NCBI GenBank assembly: GCA_029449235.1
Contig: JANATG010000010.1
Location: forward strand, 1,736,001-1,800,000
DNA length: 64,000 bases
Direction of reading: 5' to 3'
Source: Linnemannia schmuckeri
Lineage: Eukaryota; Mortierellomycota; Mortierellomycetes; Mortierellales; Mortierellaceae
Below are positions 24,424 through 34,890 of this stretch, in pieces (within the stretch, counting starts at the first letter, position 1; every line of letters begins with the position of its first letter). Made by a program: the position numbers and the translations under genes. The notes under the pieces are model-generated. The model ran no database searches and was not told the origin of the DNA. It saw only the letters and a list, made by a program, of their open reading frames with translations.

Positions 24424-27301
24424 TCAATGGAAAGACTCCTGGCCCATTTGTGGCTGTCGAGGCGCCTCAACCTTATAATCGCGATACTTTTCCACCGACA
24501 CGTCACGGGCCGTATGGGGGGCCGCGTACCGCCGTCGATCGTTCGCCCACGTTCCATGAAATTCGTTGTACCCCTCAATCGAATGATGCGGCGATTGTAG
24601 TTCGGTTTCTGCCGTTGACGTGGAGTGTTTGTACGGCCCTGAGGTCGGACTCGGTTGTCGGTACGGTTGTTGGTGTTGGTGTTGGTGTTGGTTATAGTAC
24701 GGATGCTGCTGTTGCACTGGCTGATAAAGTTGTCCCTGGCGCTGAGCATGTTCATCGCACCTGTACTGTGGACCAAGTACTGACGGTGACGGCGGCCGCT
24801 GTTGCTGTTGTTGCGGTTGAGAAGGGGGTATTGGAGCTGTCGTATCTTCGACAGAAGCCATCGAATAATATCCAGAACCGGAAGGAGGACGACGCGGAAT
24901 GGGAGGAGGCCCTACAGTAGGACGAGTCGGCGGACTGGCCATCGTGTTCCGATATCCCAAAACCGTCGAATCCGTATTATCCGAGTAAGATGGTGAGTTT
25001 GGGGTATAGGATGTCCTGGGTGCCGCGTATGTTGATGTCTGTGGCGGTGGTCGCGGTTGTGGCGGTTGGGATTGGGGTTGGGATATATCTATCTCTGCTT
25101 GCATCTGCTTGTAGTGAAAGGGTGAATTCGATTGAGCTGTTGTTGTTGTGAATGAGGAGGGTCGGGAACTGGTTGAGGCAGGTCGTGAGCTGGCCGAGAC
25201 GAGTCTTGAACTGCTCTCAGCGGCCGCCACGAGTGGAACGGCCGTTGGTGCTGGAGCTGCTGCTTCTACTTTTGAAGTAGTTGGTACGTGGCCAAAGGCG
25301 GTCGAATAACTGTCTTTGGGCATAAAGGCTCTTGGTGCTGCTGCTGCCGTTTGCACTGGCGCAGTGGTTGACACATGGCCATGAACGGTTGGATAAAACT
25401 CTGCAGGCGTGAAAGGCTTGTACGGGTGGTAGTTGGTAGATGGACCGGGTGGACTCCGTGGTCGAAAAAACGGTGGATAGTCATCCTCATCGCTATCTTC
25501 ATTAATACCACCTCCTCCTGCTCCTCTCCCTCCGCTGATATTAATAAACGCGGCCGTCTCTCTAGGGATTGCGGCAGTACGATCCTGTCCCCCGGTACGC
25601 TTGTCACCAGCCAAAAAGATATCCAGTCTCCTGCGCTGTCGTTGCCTCCTCCTCAAGACCACTGCAATCATAATACCAAGCAATACTACAAACCCTCCAA
25701 ACGCACATCCGACAATCAGGCCAATACTGCTCTTCTCTTTGGTTCCACCAGCAGCCCCACCATTTAATCCATCATCATCTCCTATCGCACTCCCGCCATT
25801 CGGAGGAGCGGGCGAAGAAGGTACTTTGGGTGTAAATTGCAGCACCCAATGCAAGGTCTGGACATCAAAAACAAGTGGCTGGATGGTGTGCATATCCTCG
25901 GACATGTTCCTACTGCCTGTCCCTCCAAAGACAATAAACTGCCCGTCATGGTACGCACATGCAGACTGAGACCGTGGGGTGGCGACATCGGGACCTCGCT
26001 TCCAGATCCGTGTTGCGACATCAAGGATGTAGATTGAGCTTAGGAATGATTCGACGTTGAGTTCTCCTCCGAACACTATGATCTTGGAGCCATCGTCCGC
26101 TATTTCGGTTTGATTGATGGGATGGAGTTTAGGTGTGGGCTTCGTGGAAGTGTTTGTGATCAAACTAAAATGATAGGAAATATCTAATGACTGGGTGCTA
26201 ATCAAAACAAGTGAGACACTTACAGGCGGCAGCGCAGGCATCTAGCCGAGCCTCCGGGAGAGAAGGTCCACTCGTCAACTATCGATAGAATCGAATGTCC
26301 ATTAGCACGAAAACAGGAGAAGGGGAGAACTCACAAATATGCATGCAAAACATACCTACAAAAAGACATACCATGGTTCCCCAGGTCCCTCTAACAGGAT
26401 CATACTCATCCACACTCGTCATCCCCAACCCGGCAACATTCGCAAGTGGCACTGCCCTCGATCCCCCAAAAACCAACACCGTCCCCCTCATCGTCGACCA
26501 AACTGCCACCGCTCCAGTCAAGTTGTTCGATCCGGTCGCTGGCGCCTGACTCACAATCCGGGTTCCCGTACTCTGCGTTGGATCGATCACCGTCAAGAAA
26601 TTACTAATCCCGATCGTCGTCGGTTTTTTCCCATCCAGGTTCCAGTACCCTCCTATCACATACACAAGCCCTGTATTTGGATCTGAGACGGCCGTCTGAC
26701 CCTCTAGACCTGTATATGGCGCAGGTGGAGATGTAAGAGGCGTCCAATGACAAGTTTGGATATTGTAGTACGCCCAAAAGTTAATTCCGGGCACAGTGTT
26801 TCCACCGATTGATAACAAATACCCCTGACCCCCAGCGCTGGCTCCACCAAGTCCTGCAGAGTGTTCAGGTTTGACATAGACTATAGCGTGGCGGTAGTTG
26901 GGGAGTCCCGGGGGAAGGAGTGACCATGCAGGAGCAGAGGTCGACCATGGTTTTGTGAGGTCGAGTTCGTTGAATTCGGAGGTGTATCCTGTTCCTATAG
27001 GAAGGCCTCCTTGGATGTAGAGACGAGTGCTGTTGGGGGTTTTTGCGTAGGCTGTTCGACGACGTGGGGATGGCGCCTGAGCGGTTGTTGGTATTATGCA
27101 GAGGAAGAGGAGGGAGAGTGTAGAGTGTATGAGGAGGATAAGGAAGAGGAAGCGGGGTGGTTTAGAGCGTATGGAAGGGAAGAAGAAGAGGTGACGACTG
27201 CGGTACCGTGATTTTGTTGTTGGCGGTGATAGTGCAGCTACTTTGGATAGTTTTTGGTTTGTTCGTTTGTTGTTGACTGTAAAATGAATCTGAAGTGGCA
27301 T
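24424..27301 (-). CDS. Kelch-repeat single-pass membrane protein, copy 6 (divergent)
   Basis: Exons are 26372-27301, 26224-26278 (55 nt, one codon longer than the other copies) and 24424-26099, totalling 2661 nt (886 aa). The start at 27301 (MPLQIHFTVNN) is preferred because an in-frame ATG at 27514 would add only Phe/Ser translation of a pyrimidine tract. A long basic N-region (about 60 aa) precedes the signal core (FLFLILLIHSTLSLLFLCII). Blades are YIQGG, YLLSIGG, VYVIGG, VLVFGG, IIVFGG and FIVFGG. The transmembrane helix is at about 453-477 (IGLIVGCAFGGFVVLLGIMIAVV), followed by a nine-residue Arg/Gln cluster. The tail is the longest, rich in Pro, Ser, Gln and Ala. It lacks a clear HYAAA motif but ends with APHTARDVSVEKYRD, matching the C-terminal motif of copies 2 and 3. 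Confidence 0.86.
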
Positions 27302-28663
27302 CGTAGTATGTTTAGATAGTTGTACGTAAAGTAGAAAGAGTAGGTGGTTAGTCGTTAAAAAGAAGAAAAGTAAATAGGGCAAAGACAAGATAGGCGGGAA
27401 GGAGGAGTAGATGGAGATGAAAATGGAGAAAGAAAGAAAGGAAGAAAGAAAAGAGATGAAAATGGAGAAAGAAAGAAAGGAAGGAAGAAAAGAGATGAAA
27501 GATGAAAAAAACATACCAGGAACGAAAGGAAGAATAATAAAAGAAAACCCCAGGAGCGAAAGTCAACCGCCTCTTCTTCCTTTCTCAATCACCCTCATGC
27601 TCGCTCCCGACCCATCTACAACCAAACCCTATCAAAGCATTTAGCTCCGCCCTTTCTTTTCAAGGCCCATATTCGCCAAACCATGAAAACCACCTACAGA
27701 TGTTTTCAAATGTATCCGTCTTGCATGTTTTTTTTTTTTTTATCTCAAGACTCAAACTCGCCATCTGCGATTCTTTGTAAAAGTCGTCCGTTCGCATGTC
27801 TCCAACAAACGACGACGATGCCCATACCCAGGAAAATGTAAAAATAAAAAAGAGGTCCACACTTACACGGCTTCGACCCAGTATATAAGAAAAGAGATTT
27901 TTTTCGACTCTTAAAAGAGAGAAAAAGTGTCCCTTGAACACGAGAGTAATAAAAATGGATCTGATTGAATGAATCCCCTCCCATTGTACAGTTTTCGTAA
28001 AGCGCAAATGGTCTCGACCCTGACCCTCAATTATTCAAGGCATTCCCTGCTGTCCATCCCCCATCCCCTTTTGTCATCTATCATCTCTCGTTCGGTTGGT
28101 CGCTGTGACCATCCACAAAAGCTAAACAAGGAAAAAAAGAGAGATGCTGGAACTCTGTCGGCCTTTTCCTACGCCCTGCCCTAAACACAAACAGATAAAC
28201 TAACTAACAAATGCACGCACGCACTCTCAACGTTTACGCACACATTCACACAGAACAATTCAGCAGACACGCCGACAGCCTCACGTAAACACTCCCATGC
28301 ATACGCACACGTAGTTGAAGGACAGTTGGGTTGTCGTATTGTAAATAAATACGGGTTTCTATGTATGATGAAAGTAGGGTTCAGCGCCAGGCTGAGGCGC
28401 TTTTTTGATAACAAAAAGGGGAATGATAGTGAAGGGTTTGATGTACATGGTGTGGGAAGAAAAGATAGATAGATAAAATGAAAGTGAAAGGAAGGATATT
28501 AAACTAGATAGGAGTAGTAGTATGTAAAAAAAACGACAAAAAAGCAAAAGAAGGAAACAACGACTATTAAAAAAGTAAATGAAAATGGAAAAAAGGAAAC
28601 AAAACGTAAGGAGATGAAAACGATTAACTAATACCTATTGTTCAAGGAAAGGAGAACAAATTT
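27302..28663. other. Intergenic region between kelch copy 6 and the zinc-finger gene
   Basis: No supportable gene. At 27410-27500 a purine-rich unit of about 39 bp (GAGATGAAAATGGAGAAAG start) occurs roughly twice in tandem. It lies in the pyrimidine-leader position of copy 6. A T run occurs near 27727-27740. The rest is AT-rich with short CA-type tracts near 28200-28310. Confidence 0.55.
27410..27500. repeat. Two-copy purine-rich tandem repeat (about 39-bp unit)
   Basis: The unit begins GAGATGAAAATGGAGAAAG and continues with GAAAG/GGAAG steps. Two near-identical copies are followed by a partial third start. Confidence 0.7.
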
Positions 28664-30702
28664 TTAGGCACGGTGGCGAACAGGGATGGGTGCAGAGTGA
28701 AAGCGGCGATCTTCGATGGTCGTCGACGAAGGGGAACCATGTGGAGGAGGAGACGACTGACGATGCGAGGGCGAAGAGTGCTGGTTGTAGTAGGAAGAGC
28801 GTGATGAGCCCTGTGAGGGTGAGGCAGCAGGGTGCGAAGGGAAGTACGATGATGAAGGCGAAGACGAGTAATGGTGGTGATGACCCGAGTGAGGCGAGTG
28901 AGCATGCGCCGAAGGAGAGGACGCATGTTGGTGCATGGGCGAATAGTTGGGGAAGGACTGCGAGTGAGAGTGGTGAGGGGACGACATCGAGTGGTGGTGT
29001 CCGTGTCCACCATGCCCAGAGTGCGAAGAAGGTCCGTGTCCGCTGCTACCATGCTGCTCGTATCCGTTGTGATGCCCAGGAGAGGAGGTCGACAGGGGCG
29101 AGCGACCAAAGTCTTGCGAATGTTGGTGGCGGTGATGGTGGTGAGGGTGCTGCATGGGCGAGTGAGAAGGAGGGGGAGGGGTGCTGTTGCTGCTGCTACT
29201 GGCACTATGGTGGGTGTAGGACAAGGCTGGCTGGGCACCGCGGGGGGAAGGGTGGCTGGATCCAAGGGAGGGGAACGACGAGGGCATCGACGACGACATA
29301 GTCGCGTCCATAGGCTCAGTTTTGGGGCTCACACTGCTCGCATGGCTGCTATGCCCATAACGACCAGTGGGTCCCTGTGGTTCCCAGCGAGCAGCCGACG
29401 ACCGCTGCTGCGAGGGGTGCATGTGGAAGTGAGAAGGCAGCGACGAAGAAAGCTCGTGATGGTGGTGAAGGTTCTGGTCGGAGTGCTGGCGGTGCAAAGA
29501 AGGGAGGTTCCCTTGAGGGTATCCATGCTGGCGGCTGTCGCTGGGGTAGTTGGGTCCATGGCCGTGCTGAAGATGGCGGGGAAGACTACTGCTCTCACCT
29601 GGGTAGGAGGGGGAGGATCCAAACGTAGGGGGAGAGGGGCGCTGGAAGGAGCTCGGTGAGCTGGTGCCAAAGTACTTGGACGACATGGGGCCAATGGACT
29701 TTGAACCATGTGGGGAAGTCCCGAACCTCTCGTGTCCTGATCCCTGCATGAAGCCTGGGCTGTAAGGGTGGCCGTGGGGGCTGGGCGAGGGTGGTCCAGA
29801 GTGCATGAGGCTGTGAGATTGCGATCGCTGGAGGTGGGGGCGACCAGACATGGGCGACTTGACATTGTAACTGAGCGAATCCAGGATCCCGGCTGCCGCA
29901 AGCTGCTCTCTGTTGTCACTATTAAGATTGAAGAAATAATAAATAAAAATAAGTATGACTGAAATGAAAAGAAAGAGAGGCACATAGTGTTTGCTGAGAT
30001 CCGACTTGAATGCTATTAGCAAGTGGTTCACAATGACACCCTTCCTTACCAGATGAAAGTCCTGATGTCTGGCTCGTGTCCTCTCTGGTGGCGGGTGAGG
30101 GTGGTGCGGCGAGTGAACGTCTTGCCACAGTGAGGATGCTCACACACGTAGGGTCTCTTTCCAGTATGAGTTCTTCTGTGGCGAGCCAATGACGACGACT
30201 ATTCAAGGGGAGTGTGTGTTTTAAGGTATTGATATGTGAGTACACACGAGTGTGAGTGTGACAAGGGCAAGCAACGGGATTTGAACCATGTTGGGTGCAA
30301 CAAAGAGATGGGACAACCATTGAGCGTGTTCACAAAATCATTGAAAGAGGTGTGCACACTTATGTGATTCCATCAATCGATCTGATCCAGTCCAGCTGGT
30401 GCTACACACTTACATCGCTGAATGACTTTTGGCAGGACTCATACTCGCAGACGTGAGGTCTCTCGCCAGTGTGGGTGCGGTAGTGGACCGTCAATGCCGA
30501 ACGCTGAATGAACTGCTTGCCACATCCTGCCCAGTCGCACTGATATGGTCTAAAAAGGGAGAAGAACAACATCGGATGAGTTGGTTTGGGTTGTTCAAAA
30601 CGGTACGACGGTATTGTTTGTATCTATGGGGTTGGGTATCCCTTTGTTTGTACGTTCCTGACTGTGACACCCCCTATTTTTCTATGTTTGTAGTCGACTA
30701 AC

Positions 30703-30739
<37 letters not shown>

Positions 30740-31208
30740 CAGGGTGGTGGTCAGGGACACTCACACCCACGCACATACAACGGATGACTAAACAAAAGAA
30801 TAAAATAAAAAAAAAGCATGTAGATCTTCCTCGAGATGTCCAGAATTTGTCACCATTAGTTGGTGATAGTGCAAGGGTACTGGCTTTTTACCTTTCTCCG
30901 GTATGGATCCTGCGATGTCTAGCCAGATCAGATCGACGAGAGAACGACTTTGTACAATCCTCCCACACACACTCATAGGGACGCTCCGAGACGGTACCCT
31001 CAGCCTCAGATGAGCTGCCGCTCTCCTTGCCACCGTCCTCGTCATCGTCTGCATTGTCATCGAGATCGATATCGAGGTCCAGATCAATGTCCTCGCTACC
31101 ACGACCAGTGCTCGAGCGAGACTCACGGGTATCATTTTCCTTGTCCAGTTGCTCCTGCTTTAACTTTTTGGCATCAGAGCCGGAATTGAGCATACTGTGG
31201 ATATCCAT
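28664..31208 (-). CDS. Four-finger C2H2 zinc-finger transcription factor
   Basis: Exons are 30892-31208, 30414-30549, 30050-30198 and 28664-29918, totalling 1857 nt (618 aa). Four adjacent fingers of the form Cx4Cx12Hx3H are joined by TGER/K-type linkers: CVWEDCTKSF...HRRIH, CDWAGCGKQF...HYRTH, CEYESCQKSF...HRRTH and CEHPHCGKTF...HQRGH. Introns fall inside or between fingers, and splicing restores every linker. An acidic segment (DIDLDLDIDLDDNADDDED) precedes the fingers. About 400 residues after them are rich in Ser, His, Pro and Gly. The start MDIHSMLNSG at 31208 is chosen over an in-frame ATG at 31367, which adds low-complexity sequence. It is a nuclear DNA-binding regulator by family; its targets cannot be inferred. 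Confidence 0.9.
30705..30736. repeat. Poly-T tract (32 nt) in a zinc-finger gene intron
   Basis: An uninterrupted T run in the intron 30550-30891. In the transcript it is a poly-A run. Its length may vary between assemblies. Confidence 0.85.
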
Positions 31209-33333
31209 TTGTCCTGTGTTTTGATCGGGGCGGTAGATGTATGGGTGTGGTTGTCGATTGGAAAAAGAATGGGAGGGAGGGGAGTAAGGATGGACAATCG
31301 ATCGATTGAACAGTAAAAAGAAGAGGGGAAGAGAGAGGGAAGGGGATAGATATCTTTCTTTTTTCAATCAGGGGTGACGAGAGAAGAATAGGTCAACCGT
31401 CTGCCAAGGAAAGAGAGAGAGGTGGGTAGTGCAAGAGAAGAATGTCCTTACAGGGTGCAGATGTCTGTGTTGGTGTGACAGAGCAGAGGAAGGAAAAGGA
31501 GGTGCGTGCTGCTGGTATGAAATAATGGAGAAAAAATAAACAAAAAAATGTAACGGCTGAAAAAATAAAATAAGGAAAAAAATAAAATGGGTTGCAGTGG
31601 TGCGCACGGGACAGGAGGACGAGAAAGGGGTGTAAGGAATAAAACTAGATCAACCGAGGATGATCAAGATCATGCAATAAGTTGATGGGACAAGAGATGA
31701 TCAAGGTTGTGAAATGAGAGAGTGAAGGTTGATGAGAGGGAAGGCAGGAAGAACGAGAGCGAGTGTGTGAGAGAGAGGAAGAGAGGGAGATATGTATATA
31801 AGTGCAAGTGATAAGTGTAAGTGAGAGAAAGTGTGTGTGTGCGAAGTGGGAGCAGAGAGGGGGGGAGGTTAGCTGAGGGAGGAAAAAGAAGAAGAGAAAA
31901 GAGAAAAAGAGAAAAAGAGAAAAAGAGAAGAGAAAAGAAGAGGAAAAGAGAAGAAAGTAAAGAAAGAGGGGGTTGAAGTGTCTGTGGATTAGATAATGAA
32001 CAGAGAGACCCGTACACTTCCTTACACACGCAATAACAAAGAAGAGGGAAAGCAATAACAGATGACTGACAACCATATATGCCATGAACGACGCAAGGTT
32101 ATTTATTACTTTCTGTTGATTTATTTAGAGGTTGTTGACAAGTCTCAGCCTGCCTACTTCACTTCCTCTCTTTTTTCTCTTGTTGTCCGCTGACTATTCC
32201 TTGGCTGTGAACAACATCATAGGTCGAACCTCTTTCTTCCTTTTTCTTTCTTTCTCTTTACCATTGGGATAGTTGTCAACCAACGAACAGCTCATACGCA
32301 ACTACATTGCCCTTTGACGAGCCCAGTATTTTTCTGAGTGAAAAAAAGGCTTCTTATGTGTACATGAGTGTCTTGATGTGCTCTTTTTTGTTCACCAGGG
32401 ACAAAAAAACATGGCAATGAAAAAAGGGCCTTACACACCGCAAGGCAAGAATGAGCACCTTCCTTTAACCAAAACTATCCAAACTGAATTAATATTTGGT
32501 ATTCAGTCGAATTTGCTTGAGCCCTCTTGGACATCTTTTAACAACTGACACTGATTGAGTTAAGTGATTACTGACGACGACGACGATGATAATAGTCGAG
32601 AAAAGGATTGACTGATGGTGCCTGAGAAAAAAAGAACAGATCAGACTGTGTCTGTGTCCATTCTTGAACTGTTCTGACCATGGCATATGTCTGTGGTTGT
32701 TGTTTGTCCGTCTGTCTGTGTTTTGACACCATGTTTTCTGAGAGGGAAGGTGCAGATGCCCGCTTGAGCCACGAGGGCCACGTTTTTTCTTTTCTCTCTC
32801 ACTCTCTCTCTTCTCTCTTGTCGAAGAGATGTGCTTTATCGCGATTTTTTCCATCTCCTCTCCCCTTCCCTTGTATTCTCTCTGTTACTTCTGCTTCTCT
32901 CGCTGCCTTGACTGACCTTATTCTCTTCCCACCACCCAAACTAAAAAAAAAGGTGTACTCGCTCCTTCCCATCTCGGCTCATGCCTCTTCCTCCTCCTCC
33001 CACTCGACAACACGTCATGGGCCAAACCGGCCAACCGTTGGAAGGAAGCGTATTTTTCAATGGGACAGTGCCCATTCTTCCTTACCTTCCTTCTTTCCTT
33101 CCTTTCCCCAGAGGGCCGAGATTCTTTCCCGCTGAAAACAAGTAAGGCTCTTCAGGGTTTCGACCACATGGAAAAAGGACCATCGATCCAGCGGTATTTT
33201 TTTTGTGTATATGCGTGTATCTGCGAGAGAGGTGTTTTGTGTTCACAATGATCCCACCTCACTTTTATTTGTTTTTCTTTCTCAAACCAGCTACCTTGTA
33301 CGACCCTCTTTCTTCTTCCTGAACCCATCACTC

Positions 33334-33364
<31 letters not shown>

Positions 33365-33877
33365 GCTCTTTCCCTTTCTTGTGCTCCTTTTGTTTCTGCA
33401 TCGTGGTACAGACAGAAACAAGAGGAAAGGAGGAAGGTGGAAGGAGGGGATCAAAGAGAGAAGTAAGAAAGGAAAAAAGACAGACGCGTACCTTGCATGC
33501 TCACTATTTTGTTGTGCGTGTTTTTTTTGTTTATTAGAATCACCCAAACACAGACGCACACACTCGTACACATACAGATGCAGAAAAAAAAATAAGCAGG
33601 GGTGATTTTCTGCCGTTGGGCCGGAGTCAGAAAAAAGGGAAACGACGATGACAGGACACAGTGGGGAGAGTGAAAGGAGGGATGGGAAAGAGCATATGGG
33701 AAGACGGATGGACGAACGGTACATTTCTCGCTCGTCCCCTTTATTCCTCCCATTGTCAGATGAAAGGCCTTTTTCAAGAGGGAGCGAGAGAGAGAGCTGG
33801 AAAGAAAGAAAGAAGAATGGAAGGTAGAGAAGGATGGGGATCAGGATGGCCCCCGCTCCTGGCCCCCTTCATCCATC

Positions 33878-33900
33878 TTGGAAGTTAACTTAACTTCCAA
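33878..33900. repeat. 23-bp perfect palindrome with 1-nt centre
   Basis: Arms TTGGAAGTTAA and TTAACTTCCAA flank a single C. The inner 15 bases recur at 37904-37918. Confidence 0.8.
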
Positions 33901-34437
33901 ATTGTTGCTCTTCGTTCGTTCCCATTTTTTTTACCAACGATACCAGTCTCCCATCGGTGACCCTATTGTGGTTTCCGATCGATCTCCTTCAATGCTCCCT
34001 CACTTGAGCTGTTTCCTCCTGTACCTCCCTTCTCTCATTATGCACCTACGCAGGCACAACATTCCTCAGGAGAGCTTTACATCCTAAATGAGGGATGAGA
34101 CTGGTACCACCATCCAGTTCCTTGCCAATTCTCTATGGTTAGGTACCAAGTACTGTACCCTTCGTTCGACATTATTCCCAGCAAAACAAAGTCACTAAAC
34201 AAACGGACGGGCGATCATGGCAAATCGTTGTGACTCAGATCCAACATTTTTTTTTTCTTTTTTTCGTTCTCCTTTTTATTTAGCACATACCAACTTGCTG
34301 GTAACATGATGCAAGGCAGTCTTTGTTGTAATATGTGTGATGATGTATGGCCTATTTTTTCTGTAGAAAATACCAAGGGGAGTCGGTGCAGCAGGAGGCT
34401 AGGGTAGGAGGTATTGCTGGCTGCATCACACAAACAT

Positions 34438-34505
34438 ACGGAAAGTGGAGAGTGGAGAGAGGAGTGAAAGTGGAGAGTGGAGAGAGGAGTGACAGTGGAG
34501 AGTGG
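34438..34505. repeat. Purine-rich minisatellite
   Basis: The unit AAGTGGAGAGTGGAGAGAGG plus GAGTG occurs about two and a half times with small changes. Confidence 0.75.
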
Positions 34506-34863
34506 AGTGGAGCAGCATGCCATCATTTTCAGCGAGTAAGAAACCAGCTCTAGGTTGTACACTGTTTTCTCTCCCTTTTTTTTCTTTCCTTTAAAATGTA
34601 CTCTGGCCATGGTATTCCACTCGCTGTTATGTTTTGCAATTTTCACTCCTCTTTCTGGTGTGCTCACCGTTTTTAGTTGTTTCTAGTTGCAACAAACAAA
34701 TCCTTGGTGTCAAAGCAACCACAAACGTGAGTGTAAAATACGTATTGTACCTGTGACGAAGAAACCGGTTGGACCAACTCGCCCTTTTGTTACTCGTTTT
34801 AAGTGTTTTCTAAGGTTCATGACAGACATTCTTACGCAGATAAAGATACTGTACCTCACCCAC

Positions 34864-34890
34864 TTTTTTTTTTTTTTTTTTTTTTTTTTT
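34864..34890. repeat. Poly-T tract (27 nt)
   Basis: An uninterrupted T run followed by GAATGAATAAATGAATG. No element body recognised. Confidence 0.8.

Noticed and set aside
26100..26241. Read-through of kelch copy 6 exon 3 into intron 2
   Set aside because: The frame is open by chance. The AG acceptor at 26100-26101 and the conserved micro-exon 26224-26278 give the same join as in the other five copies.
27302..27514. Upstream in-frame ATG of kelch copy 6
   Set aside because: The added 71 residues are Phe/Ser/Leu translation of a pyrimidine tract.
28690..29659. Long plus-strand open frames opposite the zinc-finger gene's last exon
   Set aside because: Shadows of the Ser/His/Pro-rich coding exon caused by its codon bias.
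30266..30345. Functional tRNA gene
   Set aside because: The B-box is good, but T-stem, anticodon stem and acceptor pairing fail, so it is reported only as a tRNA-like finding.
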